From assembly GCA_025370055.1 (NCBI GenBank), contig CP073041.1:5612272-5676271 (forward strand): 64,000 nt of DNA. Direction: 5' to 3'. The notes under the pieces are model-generated. The model did no database searches. It was not told the origin of the DNA and saw only the letters and a program-made list of their open reading frames with translations. Below, in pieces: positions 24,817 through 34,273 of the stretch. The stretch is from Woronichinia naegeliana WA131. GTDB lineage: Bacteria; Cyanobacteriota; Cyanobacteriia; Cyanobacteriales; Microcystaceae. The translations under genes were made by a program, and so were the position numbers. How positions within the stretch are numbered: position 1 is the first letter of the stretch; every line of letters begins with the position of its first letter.

Positions 24817-26895
24817 TTATTTACGGACAGACCAGGAACGAACTTCTCCCAAGGTGACAGGAATCAGATAACTGACATCAATGGTAAATAAATAGACTTT
24901 TTTAGCTCTTAAACCGCGATCAGGATCAAAGAATTTTAGTTTGATATCCCAACAATCGCTATTAATACGGCAGAAAGGACTTTTTTCCACTTCAATGGTG
25001 TCTAATTCCATGCCCGTAGCGATCGCCTGAGCAAAACTAGAAGCCGCTTGAAAAGCATTGGTTGCCGCAAAATTCAGAGCGCGATCCTTGGCAGTTTGTC
25101 CTAAGTTTTGCAGATCAAAATAAACTCGTTTCAGGAAACTACTCAGGCTTCTTCGCATTTTAATTTCATTCTCATCAACCAGTTCCTCCGAAAGAATTTG
25201 TAATGCCGCATCCACTAAACCGTTAACCTTCCAGCCGTACATTCCCCGCGTATTGTTGACCGTAATAACAGGGACTTCTTGACCAGAGAAAAGTTCAATC
25301 TTTTTATCTGTTAGTTGTCCTGGAATACTAACTCGTTCAATAAAATTATCGCTGTCTTCAGGTTCTAATTGACCTGCTAACATTAATTGCAACATTTCAT
25401 AAATATCACTTGCAAATCCCCCTTTAACCTCAATGACATAAATCGGATTTAGTTCTTGATTAATTGTCCAGATTAAGGATTTATGTTCCGAGGGATTTTC
25501 TGCTAAGTAATTCACCAATTGACGAGCATCGTAGGGATTGGCTGGAATTGTTGTACCGTCAATTTCCACCGCAGGCATTAACTGTTTAAAACTATCCCGT
25601 CGAGCTTCACTACCGAAATCATAACCAATTGTCCCCAAAACATAAACCCGTTTAGAGTCCGAACTCGCCGTAATTCCTTGAATAGTTTCACTAACCGTAA
25701 TAGAAGCGATCGCTACAGTCGCAGAATGATTACTAGGAATTACATCGCCTACCGTTACTAACGAATTATTAACAAAATTTTCTGTTCTTTTAAGAGGACT
25801 AACACGATTACTAGGAGCATTAATTGTTGAAGGAATAATGTTAGGGCTTTCAATAATCGCTAAACTTTTGTCTGTGAGTAACTGGTAAGCACCTGGAATA
25901 TTCAGCTTACCTAATAAACAACGTTCGGGTTCTTCAACTTGTTTTGGGTCACAGGGAATGGCACTCTTTAAAATCGCTTGTCGCACTTTTTCCGCATTGG
26001 GTTTTTCCCCTCGTTGCAATTGCAAACTCATTAATAAAGCCGAAATTCCCGTCACAATTGGAGCCGCGCAACTGGTTCCTTTTTCTCTGATAGGTTCATC
26101 AGTGCCTGGGGTTGCTCCTAAAATATTTTCCCCATTAGCCATGACTCCTTTATCTTGATAGTCACCACCATAATTACTAAACTTAAAGGGTTGACCATCA
26201 TCACGCATCGCTCCCACCGTTAAAACATCGGGTAAAATCGCAGGAATACACCAACATTCACCCTTATCATTTCCCCCAGGCGCAATAATTAAAATATTAC
26301 TGTCTTGGCATTGTTTAACGGCACGGGCAAAAATTTCCTGAGCCATGCCTGATTGAGTGGGATGACAAGCGGCAATATGAATAATATTAACCTCTGCTTT
26401 TAAGGCTTCGTTAATCGCGTGGGTAAGATTGACGAAAGAAATAAAATTGTTGTCAGCAAAGGTAATCGGAATATTAATAGCAGTGCAATCGGGAGCAATG
26501 CCTTCCACAGGAGAACCGTGTTGTCCTAAAATCGTGCTGGCGATATGGGTGGCATGACTAGAAAAATCAATGCGGGCGCGAATCGGCTCAGGAAAATGTT
26601 CAAAAAAAGCGTCCCTTTCTTTTTTAGCTTCCTCTTTGTCGTGATCAGGATCTTGCTCTTTTTTAGCTTTTTGTTCCTGATTAAAATCCGTTGCTAATTT
26701 CAGATAATGATAATACTCGTCATTGAGTTCAATATCTTCAGCCCAGTAGGGTTTAAATTGGCTAATATTTGCGCCTCGAAAACAAGCGCGATCTAAATCG
26801 GCCGCACCGTCGAGAATGGCAATTTTAATACGCGGGTCGCCTTTGGTCTTTTTCCAAAGTTCGGGAATTCCAGGAATAGTAATTAAATCTGGCAT
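24817..26895 (-). CDS. Cyanobactin macrocyclase protease, PatG/AcyG type without oxidase domain
   Basis: A 692-residue subtilase with Asp29 (IAILDGAADLD), His114 (DFSSHATHIAS), Ser275 (EKGTSCAAPIV) and Asn209. Between Asp and His it carries a ~55-residue Lys/Glu-rich insertion (NQEQKAKKEQDPDHDKEEAK). Such insertions distinguish G-type macrocyclases, where they form a lid that favours peptide transfer over hydrolysis. The C-terminal domain matches that of the A protease; no McbC-like oxidase domain is present, as in AcyG. It is convergent with the precursor gene, an unusual orientation. The ATG at 26895 is preferred over a TTG four codons upstream. Confidence 0.85.
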   Translation of the reverse strand: MPDLITIPGIPELWKKTKGDPRIKIAILDGAADLDRACFRGANISQFKPYWAEDIELNDEYYHYLKLATDFNQEQKAKKEQDPDHDKEEAKKERDAFFEHFPEPIRARIDFSSHATHIASTILGQHGSPVEGIAPDCTAINIPITFADNNFISFVNLTHAINEALKAEVNIIHIAACHPTQSGMAQEIFARAVKQCQDSNILIIAPGGNDKGECWCIPAILPDVLTVGAMRDDGQPFKFSNYGGDYQDKGVMANGENILGATPGTDEPIREKGTSCAAPIVTGISALLMSLQLQRGEKPNAEKVRQAILKSAIPCDPKQVEEPERCLLGKLNIPGAYQLLTDKSLAIIESPNIIPSTINAPSNRVSPLKRTENFVNNSLVTVGDVIPSNHSATVAIASITVSETIQGITASSDSKRVYVLGTIGYDFGSEARRDSFKQLMPAVEIDGTTIPANPYDARQLVNYLAENPSEHKSLIWTINQELNPIYVIEVKGGFASDIYEMLQLMLAGQLEPEDSDNFIERVSIPGQLTDKKIELFSGQEVPVITVNNTRGMYGWKVNGLVDAALQILSEELVDENEIKMRRSLSSFLKRVYFDLQNLGQTAKDRALNFAATNAFQAASSFAQAIATGMELDTIEVEKSPFCRINSDCWDIKLKFFDPDRGLRAKKVYLFTIDVSYLIPVTLGEVRSWSVRK

Positions 26896-27093
26896 TGTAA
26901 CTTTCAAATTTTGGATTAAGGTTAAAGTTTAGCCTGAAACTGAATTATACAGGGAGTGGGAATCTCTCGTGACGGGTTCCGGTGAGCTTTTGAGACAAGA
27001 GTCATTCAGACTCGATTATCTTGGTGTATCTTAAACTAATTAAGGTTACGCCATAACGTTAGATTTTTTGAATTACGGTGTGAGGGTTTTTTT

Positions 27094-28527
27094 GTGGTTT
27101 TCCCAACTTCTCCGACTAAGCGTTCTTCTCGGCCCTCTTCCTCTAAACGAAAATCCTCTAAGCATTCTCCCCAAAAACAGAAAGGGAACTGGGTTCTGAC
27201 TACGCTCGGTTTAACGGCGATCGCCCTTCTCTCTGCCACCGCAGGTGCATTGCTTGCTTTTTCGATGGCCTCCATTCCCCTAGGACAGTCGAAACTAACC
27301 CCCGCCCAGTCCGCTGTTTTTAATAAAGCTAAGACTATTTCCTATCAAAGCCTCAATCTCCCTCAACTCAGTCGTCCCATTAATATTCTTGTTCTCGGAA
27401 CAAAGGTTCTAACTTCCGACGTGGGAGACAATTCGGCTAAAACCTTGGGATATCAAGCGTTGGTTAATTCACTGAGTGGGCTGACCGATACGATGATGCT
27501 GATCCGTCTTGACCCTGAAAAGGAAAAACTGACGGTTGTTTCTCTTCCTCGTGATACCCAGGTCGAAATTGAGGGGCATGGATTACAAAAAATCAATGAA
27601 GCTAATGTCTATGGTGGGCCATCCCTCGCGGCGGAAACTGTGAGTCATCTTTTAGGAGATGTACCAATTGATCGCTATGTGCGGGTTAATGTGCAGGCAG
27701 TGGAAAAGTTGGTAGATGCCCTCGGTGGAGTAACAGTCTATGTTCCTAAAAATATGAAGTATCAGGACGATAGCCAACATCTTTATATCAATCTTCAGGA
27801 AGGACAACAACATCTGGACGGCAATAAAACGCTACAACTACTTCGTTTTCGTCACGATCAATTGGGAGACATTGGACGGATTCAACGGCAACAAATGGTC
27901 AGTCGCGCCATTATTGAACAAGCTCTCAAGCCGCAAACTTTACTGAAAATTCCTGATGTCCTCTCAATTGTCCAATCTCATATTGATACCAATGTTAATC
28001 TTGAAGAATTAATTGCGATCGCCGGATTTGCAGCCCAAACGCAGCGTAGTAATGTGCAAATGTTGATGTTACCGGGCAACTTTAATAGTAACGGTCGCAC
28101 CGAAACCAGTTATTGGTTGCCTGATGCTGCTAAAATCCAGACCCTAGTCGCTCAATATTTTGGAGGTTCCCCCTCAGCTACTTCCAGTCTTGACAACCCA
28201 GAAACGGTCGCTTCAGAACCGGAGCAAGATCCGAGCAAATTACGCATTGCGATCCAAGACAGCGCAAATAATCCTGCTGCCGTCCAATCCTTGGTACGAA
28301 CTTTGAACGAAGTAGGTTATCGGCGGGTTTATGTGGTTGAACATTGGCGACAACCCTTAGCGACAACTCGAATTGTGGCTCCTAATGGCAATGATTTGGG
28401 GGCTTCTCAGGTAAGAGCCAGTCTTGGTATAGGGGAAGTGTTAGTGGATAGCAATGGCTATTTAGTTTCCGATGTCACTATCCAAGTGGGACAAGATTGG
28501 GTTGAGCGGACGCAACAGGGAAATTAA
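27094..28527 (+). CDS. LytR-CpsA-Psr (LCP) family glycopolymer-peptidoglycan transferase
   Basis: A 477-residue protein with a basic Ser/Lys-rich cytoplasmic N-terminus, one membrane anchor (LGLTAIALLSATAGALLAFS) and an extracytoplasmic LCP domain: LTDTMMLIRLDPEKEKLTV, VVSLPRDTQVEIEG, INEANVYGG, then LRFRHDQLGDIGRIQRQQ. The Arg and Asp residues that bind the polyprenyl pyrophosphate are present. A LytR_C domain follows at ~385-475. LCP enzymes attach polysaccharides to peptidoglycan. The start is GTG. Confidence 0.88.
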   Translation: MVFPTSPTKRSSRPSSSKRKSSKHSPQKQKGNWVLTTLGLTAIALLSATAGALLAFSMASIPLGQSKLTPAQSAVFNKAKTISYQSLNLPQLSRPINILVLGTKVLTSDVGDNSAKTLGYQALVNSLSGLTDTMMLIRLDPEKEKLTVVSLPRDTQVEIEGHGLQKINEANVYGGPSLAAETVSHLLGDVPIDRYVRVNVQAVEKLVDALGGVTVYVPKNMKYQDDSQHLYINLQEGQQHLDGNKTLQLLRFRHDQLGDIGRIQRQQMVSRAIIEQALKPQTLLKIPDVLSIVQSHIDTNVNLEELIAIAGFAAQTQRSNVQMLMLPGNFNSNGRTETSYWLPDAAKIQTLVAQYFGGSPSATSSLDNPETVASEPEQDPSKLRIAIQDSANNPAAVQSLVRTLNEVGYRRVYVVEHWRQPLATTRIVAPNGNDLGASQVRASLGIGEVLVDSNGYLVSDVTIQVGQDWVERTQQGN

Positions 28528-28563
28528 AGATTATCCTGTCACTAGCAGGCATGACATACATAT

Positions 28564-29445
28564 TTAATGATTTGCAGGTAGATGTAATTTGGGATCTTGA
28601 GCGACCCAACCCACTGGAGACTGGAAACGAACCTCAAAATGCACATGAGTTTCAGGAATATCTGGGCGGCCGGATATACCGACGTAACCAATGACTTGTC
28701 CAGATTGTACGATTTGTCCAGCTTCAGCTTGAAATTGACTGAGTTGGGCATAACGAGTTTGTCGTCCATTGCCATGATCGATGACAACCAGAAAACCATA
28801 GGGGCCTTCTTTACTAACTAGAAGCACTGTCCCTGATGCAGCGGCTAGCACTGGTGTGCCTTCTGGGGCCAACAAGTCAATACCACTGTGAAAAAAAGTT
28901 TGTTGGCCGGGTGAATGGGATTGCCAACCGTAGTCCAGACCAATTTTGGCCGGATGAGGAAGCGGATAATGGGTTAGGCCGGTATAGGTATCCACTGGTT
29001 TTTTTTCACTGGCAGTCCAAACCACGCCTGGAATAAAAACAACTTTAGGTTTTTGGGTACAACCATTGACTTCAAAAAGAATATCAGCACGAATTCCGTA
29101 GGCTTTGGCTACATCTTGCCAGGTGGCTCCCTGGGGCACTTCAATGCGAATACCATTAAAAGGCGGAATTAAAATGACAGTTCCAACGGGGGCTTTACCC
29201 TTTTTGAGTTGGGGATTAAGACTACTGAGGGTTTCGGGGACAAGATGATATTTTTGGGCAAGGCTGGCCAGGGTTTCTCCCGCCCCAAGACGATGGCGTT
29301 GCAAGCGAGAAAGAGCCGGAGTAGGACAATTTTGAGAAAGGTTGGGAGATTGAGCAAGGGTGAGAGTGGTTCCTATGCAGAAATAAAGCCATAAACTGAA
29401 TTGTCCTAGAATATATTTCCCTACCCCAAAGGAGCTTTTTGTCAT
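28564..29445 (-). CDS. LysM/M23 peptidoglycan endopeptidase-like secreted protein
   Basis: About 293 residues. A signal peptide (LGQFSLWLYFCIGTTLTLAQ) is followed by one clear LysM domain (GAGETLASLAQKYHLVPETL), a second weaker one, and an M23 lysostaphin-type domain with HSGIDLLAPEGTPV and HVHFEVRF. The Zn ligands HxxxD and HxH are intact, so it is probably an active periplasmic Gly/D-Ala endopeptidase. Start choice is uncertain: ATG at 29475 and TTG at 29514 are in frame. Confidence 0.82.
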   Translation of the reverse strand: MTKSSFGVGKYILGQFSLWLYFCIGTTLTLAQSPNLSQNCPTPALSRLQRHRLGAGETLASLAQKYHLVPETLSSLNPQLKKGKAPVGTVILIPPFNGIRIEVPQGATWQDVAKAYGIRADILFEVNGCTQKPKVVFIPGVVWTASEKKPVDTYTGLTHYPLPHPAKIGLDYGWQSHSPGQQTFFHSGIDLLAPEGTPVLAAASGTVLLVSKEGPYGFLVVIDHGNGRQTRYAQLSQFQAEAGQIVQSGQVIGYVGISGRPDIPETHVHFEVRFQSPVGWVAQDPKLHLPANH

Positions 29446-29628
29446 TCTCAGGTTGGCCAGCAAAGATAAAATCATAGAGTTTTGCAATTTAACATTTACT
29501 TCTGTCAATGCCAATGTTCACATTTGGTTATAGCAAATCTTTAGTCTTTTCCAAGGTTAACAATTCAATGTTTGGCAACAGGAAATATGATAGAGGGGAG
29601 ATGATGTTACTCAAAGATCCATCCCCCT

Positions 29629-31344
29629 ATGAAAGCCAAAGATGTTCAGGTATTTCCCCTTGCTCCCCAAACTTTTGTGCTGCGATCGCGGACTTGGGAG
29701 CGATTAAAGTTTGAAATTGAGTATGGACTACAGCGAGGAACCACCGCCAATGCTTTTTTGATAGAAGCCGAAAAGTTAGCTCTTTTTGATCCGCCAGGGG
29801 AATCTTTTAGTGAAATTTTTCTTCAGGCTCTCCAGTCTCGATGGGATCTTCAGCAATTAGATTATCTGATTTTGGGCCATATCAACCCAAACCGAGCCGT
29901 TACCATCAAAGCTTTATTATCCCTTGCCCCTCACCTAACGCTAGTTTGTTCTAATCCAGCGGCCCAATCCCTGGAAAAATTATTAGAAGAGCAACCCTAT
30001 AAAATCAAAATCATTAAAGGGGAAGATCGCCTCGATCTAGGTCAAGGCCATCAGCTTGAATTTATTCCCACTCCTAACCCCCGTTTTCCCGATCAACTCT
30101 GTACCTATGATCCCCAAACTGAGATTTTATTCACAGATAAATTATTTGGGGCTCATGTCTGTGGGGATCAAGTCTTGGATGAAGGTTGGACTGTTTATAA
30201 CGAAGACCGACGCTACTATTTTGATTGTTTGTTAGCTCCTTCGGCCAAACAAGTTACCAATGCCCTGGATAAGTTAGGGAGTAAGATAGCCCATCTCTAT
30301 GCCCCAGGCCATGGCCCCCTGGTCAAATATGGCTTGCAGGAATTAACGAATGCCTATCGTCAGTGGCTACAAGAGCAACAGTCAAAAGATCTCTCGGTCG
30401 CGCTGATCTATGCGTCGGCCTATGGTAATACGGCTACTTTGGCCCAGGCGATCGCTCGTGGGATTACCAAGGCGGGGGTGAGTGTGGAGTCTATCAATGC
30501 TGAAATTACAGAGTCAGAAGAGATCAAATCCGCCATTTCCCAATCCGCAGGCTTTATTTTTGGCTCTCCGACCTTAGGCGGCCACGCTCCAACACCGATC
30601 CAAACGGCTCTGGGAATTACCCTCGCTAATGCGGAAAAAAGTCAACTGTGTGGGGTCTTTGGCTCCTTTGGCTGGAGTGGAGAGGCGATCGATCTACTGG
30701 AAAATAAATTTCGAGATGCGGGCTACCGTTTTGGGTTTGAAACGATCCGGGTCAAGTTTAAACCAACGGAACAAACCCTTAAACTCTGTGAAGAGGCTGG
30801 AACGGATTTTGCCCAGGCTCTCAAAAAAGTTCAGCGATCGCGTCAACCCAAAGCCTCGGTTAGTGAATCCCAGTCAGCGAGAACGGAACAAGCACTCGGT
30901 CGCATTGTGGGATCTCTTTGTATTGTCACCACTAGTCAGGGAGAAGTGAAAGGCGCGATGTTGGCCTCCTGGGTTGCTCAAGCCACCTTTACTCCCCCCG
31001 GATTGACCATTGCCGTTGCCAAGGAACGGGCGATCGAATCCCTGCTCTATAACCATAGTCATTTTGTTCTCAATATTCTGCCAGAGGGAAAACACCTCAG
31101 TTTAATGAAACATTTTCTGAAACCCTTCGCCCCTGGAGAAGATCGCTTTGTGGGCGTTGAAACAGAAACAGCAGATAATGGCGCGCCAATTCTCAAGGAA
31201 GCTTTAGCCTATCTAGAATGTACTGTCCAAAACCGGATGGAGTGCGGCGATCACTGGATTATTTATGTCACGATTGCGTGTGGTAAAGTCCTCAACGAAG
31301 GATTAACCGCCGTTCATCATCGTAAATCTGGTAGCTATTATTAG
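29629..31344 (+). CDS. flv1: Flavodiiron protein, Flv1/Flv4 class with non-canonical metal site
   Basis: A 571-residue protein with three domains: metallo-beta-lactamase-like (1-~260), flavodoxin (~262-400; LIYASAYGNTATLAQAIARG), and C-terminal flavin reductase (~425-571; GRIVGSLCIVTTSQGEVKGAMLASWV). This architecture is specific to oxygenic phototrophs, where Flv heterodimers reduce O2 to water downstream of PSI. The metal motif reads LILGHINPNRAVT instead of HxExDH, as in Flv1 and Flv4, the subunits lacking normal iron ligands. I favour Flv1 because the flv4-flv2 operon partners are absent. Confidence 0.85.
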   Translation: MKAKDVQVFPLAPQTFVLRSRTWERLKFEIEYGLQRGTTANAFLIEAEKLALFDPPGESFSEIFLQALQSRWDLQQLDYLILGHINPNRAVTIKALLSLAPHLTLVCSNPAAQSLEKLLEEQPYKIKIIKGEDRLDLGQGHQLEFIPTPNPRFPDQLCTYDPQTEILFTDKLFGAHVCGDQVLDEGWTVYNEDRRYYFDCLLAPSAKQVTNALDKLGSKIAHLYAPGHGPLVKYGLQELTNAYRQWLQEQQSKDLSVALIYASAYGNTATLAQAIARGITKAGVSVESINAEITESEEIKSAISQSAGFIFGSPTLGGHAPTPIQTALGITLANAEKSQLCGVFGSFGWSGEAIDLLENKFRDAGYRFGFETIRVKFKPTEQTLKLCEEAGTDFAQALKKVQRSRQPKASVSESQSARTEQALGRIVGSLCIVTTSQGEVKGAMLASWVAQATFTPPGLTIAVAKERAIESLLYNHSHFVLNILPEGKHLSLMKHFLKPFAPGEDRFVGVETETADNGAPILKEALAYLECTVQNRMECGDHWIIYVTIACGKVLNEGLTAVHHRKSGSYY

Positions 31345-31485
31345 CGTTTAGCCCCTGTGTGACTGTGCCGAAAAATAAAGTGACCATTTCTTCAACAGCC
31401 TGCTAAAATTCTAGAAACTTGGCAGATTTAAACTTCAGTTTACAAAACTTGACGCGAGGTCATAAAAATTTACCCGAAAACGCCC

Positions 31486-32421
31486 ATGAAAAAAACAAGT
31501 CAATGGTTTACCCCCCTAGCAATTCTTGCTGCCACCAGTCTTGCCTGGACTTCCCCCAGCGTTGCTAACGAGGCTTATCCAACGGCAAGTGTCGATTATT
31601 TTCAGGGGCAACAGTCGATCCCCATTGGGGTTGATGCGCCAGAAATGGAGGAAACGCCCAATAATAATGATAATTTTGGTAATTTTGGCTCTCCCATCTA
31701 TCAAGGAACCTGTCCTGCTACCTTAGATCCGATTGTTCGCCGTATTATTGGCTCTGATACTGCTAATCGCTGGGGCATTCTCGTGGAAACCCTACAGGAC
31801 GGGAAAATTCTTTACAATCACAACGGCGATCGCAACTTTATTCCCGCCTCCAATAACAAGATTTTTACTACCGCCGCCGCTCTACAACGCTTAAGTCCCG
31901 ACACCCCGATCAAATCCAATGTCTCCCTGCAACAGTGGGTAATGGTGACCAACAAGCGCAGTCATAATGGTTATGCTGATACCTTAATGCGCTATATTGG
32001 CGGGCCGGGTGCAGCCAAAGCGACTTTAACCCAACTGGGAGTCGATCCCAGATCCTTCCGATTAGCAGATGGCTCTGGTCTTTCCCGTGCCAACACTACG
32101 ACTCCTCGTGCCTTGGTTGATACTCTGCGAGCGATGTATTCTTCTCCCCAAGGAGAACTATTCGTGGCTTCCCTTCCCGTTGCTGGCATGAATGGCACCC
32201 TAACGCGACGGATGCGTTCTACTCCTGCCCAGGGCAACGTTTATGCCAAAACAGGAACCTTAACAGGGGTGCGGGCCCTTTCTGGCTATATTAACAACTC
32301 TACCTATGGAACTCTAGTGTTTAGTATTTTGGCTAATGATTCCCGTCGCCCTGGCACTTCTTTGGTTCATGCCATTGACCAGATTGTTGTGCAATTAAAT
32401 ATGATGAATCAGTGCAATTAA
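31486..32421 (+). CDS. PBP4-type D-alanyl-D-alanine carboxypeptidase/endopeptidase (S13), short form
   Basis: A 311-residue exported protein with a signal peptide (AILAATSLAWTSPSVANEA). The active-site motifs are SxxK in IPASNNKIFTTAA, a second motif at VTNKRSHNGYADTLMRYIGG, and KTG in VYAKTGTLTGVRALSGYI. The usual S-x-N is SHN here. It lacks the large insertion domain found in E. coli PBP4. It trims or cleaves peptidoglycan peptides in the periplasm. Confidence 0.85.
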   Translation: MKKTSQWFTPLAILAATSLAWTSPSVANEAYPTASVDYFQGQQSIPIGVDAPEMEETPNNNDNFGNFGSPIYQGTCPATLDPIVRRIIGSDTANRWGILVETLQDGKILYNHNGDRNFIPASNNKIFTTAAALQRLSPDTPIKSNVSLQQWVMVTNKRSHNGYADTLMRYIGGPGAAKATLTQLGVDPRSFRLADGSGLSRANTTTPRALVDTLRAMYSSPQGELFVASLPVAGMNGTLTRRMRSTPAQGNVYAKTGTLTGVRALSGYINNSTYGTLVFSILANDSRRPGTSLVHAIDQIVVQLNMMNQCN

Positions 32422-32560
32422 GTGCAAACTTAAGCTAATGGTTTAATTCTAGACAGTTCAAACAACAGTAGTTTTTCAAGGTTAGTACCAAGAAAACTTA
32501 CTGGGTTTTTGGCTTGTTGAGATAAATATTCAAGTAGGAATTGTCAATTAGCTTAGGTTA

Positions 32561-32590
32561 TTGCAAATGGGAAGTCACAGCGACTATGAT
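32561..32590 (+). promoter_or_regulatory. Candidate sigma70-type promoter of furA
   Basis: TTGCAA (32561-32566) and TATGAT (32585-32590) are 18 bases apart, 32 bases upstream of the furA ATG. The spacing and the -10 fit a SigA promoter. A Fur box could not be picked out by eye. Confidence 0.4.
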
Positions 32591-32622
32591 GGGTTGTAAA
32601 CCTAGTTCCTTACCTTTTGACG

Positions 32623-33174
32623 ATGCCCCATACTGCTAATTCTCTCAAAGCAGAATTAAATGCCAGAGGCTGGCGATTGACTCCACAACGGGAAAAAATT
32701 CTCACAATTTTTCAGAATCTACCCAAAGGTAACCATCTGAGCGCAGAAGAGCTACATGAGTTAATGGAAAAACAGGGTGAGGGAATTAGTCTGTCCACCA
32801 TTTACCGTAGTGTCAAGTTAATGTCTCGTATGGGTATTTTACGAGAATTAGAACTGGCTGAAGGTCATAAGCATTACGAACTTCAACAACCCTATCCCCA
32901 TCATCACCATCATATTGTCTGCGTTCAATGTAATCGCACCATTGAATTTAAAAATGACTCGATTTTAAAGCATAGTCTCAAGCAATGTGAAAAAGAAGGA
33001 TTTCAATTGATCGATTGTCAATTGACAGTAACGACTATCTGTCCTGAGGCGATCCGTATGGGTTGGCCGTCCGCTTTACCCAGTAACTGGTGTTGTACCC
33101 GTACCATCTCCAAAGGACATATTGATGGACAAGAAGCCGGTGAACCACCGGGGAGCCTCCCTGATTTGCAATGA
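32623..33174 (+). CDS. furA: Fur family iron-responsive repressor (FurA-like)
   Basis: About 183 residues. The winged-helix domain (LKAELNARGWRLTPQREKIL, then GISLSTIYRSVKLMSRMGI) is followed by the metal-binding segment PYPHHHHHIVCVQCNRTIEF. The first CxxC is present; the second is replaced by ICPEAIRMGWPSALPSNWCC, a variant C-terminus. With Fe(II), Fur represses iron-uptake genes. The ATG at 32623 is chosen over an in-frame TTG two codons upstream. Confidence 0.85.
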   Translation: MPHTANSLKAELNARGWRLTPQREKILTIFQNLPKGNHLSAEELHELMEKQGEGISLSTIYRSVKLMSRMGILRELELAEGHKHYELQQPYPHHHHHIVCVQCNRTIEFKNDSILKHSLKQCEKEGFQLIDCQLTVTTICPEAIRMGWPSALPSNWCCTRTISKGHIDGQEAGEPPGSLPDLQ

Positions 33175-33209
33175 GTCAAAGTACTTAGGAAATATGTTGT
33201 TCACTATCT

Positions 33210-33263
33210 AAAAACCCACATTCCGTACTTGGCAACAAGAATTTTAATTAATACGAACAAGTC
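33210..33263. mobile_element. End fragment of an IS1634-type non-autonomous element
   Basis: CCCACATTCCGTACTTGGCA and the next ~35 bases match, inverted, the right end of the element at 44979-45244. The other end is missing. Confidence 0.55.
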
Positions 33264-33299
33264 TAGTAGTCCAAGGCGTAAGTTTAGGTGCTATAAAAT

Positions 33300-33430
33300 T
33301 TAAGCAGCCAAAACCTTCCCCCGATACGTCCATCGAAAGGGCTTCGCCATAGTGCGGTTAAAATAGTCGATGAATTCAAGAATTTGCGTTCTTAAATCAT
33401 CTTGACTGAGAAAATTTCCTCGTTTCAGTA
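33300..33430 (-). pseudogene. IS630 transposase C-terminal fragment
   Basis: FLSQDDLRTQILEFIDYFNR, then TMAKPFRWTYRGKVLAA and a stop, is the C-terminus of an IS630-type transposase. Its middle and N-terminal parts are at 38918-39307 and 42279-42480, all on the same strand, so one IS630 copy was split apart by later insertions. The segment holding the last catalytic residues is missing. Confidence 0.75.
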
Positions 33431-33596
33431 ACTGGACAGTGGGAAGTTCTCGAGGCGTGTAAGTGGAGAAAAGAAAATCGGACATCCGATACAAAAGAGT
33501 GCCGTTATGTCCGAAACTGGCTGATATAAGAAAATCGATAGCCAGTGCTATCTATCAATTATGCAACTATGTCAGCGACTAGAGCAAATCCTCAAT

Positions 33597-33724
33597 CAGG
33601 GCAAACGCATCTAAATTCTAGACTCCTTATCTGATAAGACTTTCAGCGTTCCATAAAAAAATCAATCATGATCTCGGAAACCCTTATCCAACCTACCTTT
33701 CAAAAATAAGATGCGTTCGCCCTG
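33597..33724. mobile_element. 128-bp MITE (CAGGGC family), copy 2
   Basis: Same ends as the copy at 14931, one base longer in an A run. The 10-bp target duplication AATCCTCAAT is perfect (33587-33596 and 33725-33734). It interrupts the transposase frame of the surrounding IS. Confidence 0.88.
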
Positions 33725-34273
33725 AATCCTCAATAATCTCCGTCCAGCCTTTAGCCGAGAAGCAACGTTCCAATGGTTTATCCTGTTAGTCTGGGGAGTA
33801 GTGCTCAACAGCCAACCCAGCGCAATAACTAGCTATGTCAATGCCATTGGCTGAACAGAGAGCTACTACAATCAGGCTCTACATTGGTTTGATTCCAAGG
33901 CGTTTAGGGTCGAAGGACTAACTTTACAATGGTCAAAGTGGCTAAGTCAGCATGAAAGTCTATACAGAATTAAAGGGAAACGGGTGTATGTGGGTGATGG
34001 CATCAAAGTGGGGAAAGAAGGACGCAAGATGCCAGGTGTAAAACGACTACACCAAGAATCGGAAGATGTGTCCAAGCCAGAGTGGATAAGGGGTCATTAC
34101 TTCAATGCCTTGAGTATTTTGGTGGGAGTAGGGAAAGCCTGCTTTGCCTTGCCCTTAGTGTTGCGGCTAGACGATGGCATCAAGTCCAAAGCAACCGAGA
34201 AGGGGGAGGGAAAAGGCAAAAAAAAGGTGAAGACGAGCCTGGTGACAAAAATGGCTGACCTTTGTGTTACTTA

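Noticed and set aside
24817-26895. Ordinary subtilisin-like secreted protease
   Set aside because: No signal peptide; the Asp-to-His insertion and the C-terminal domain shared with the A protease place it with cyanobactin macrocyclases.
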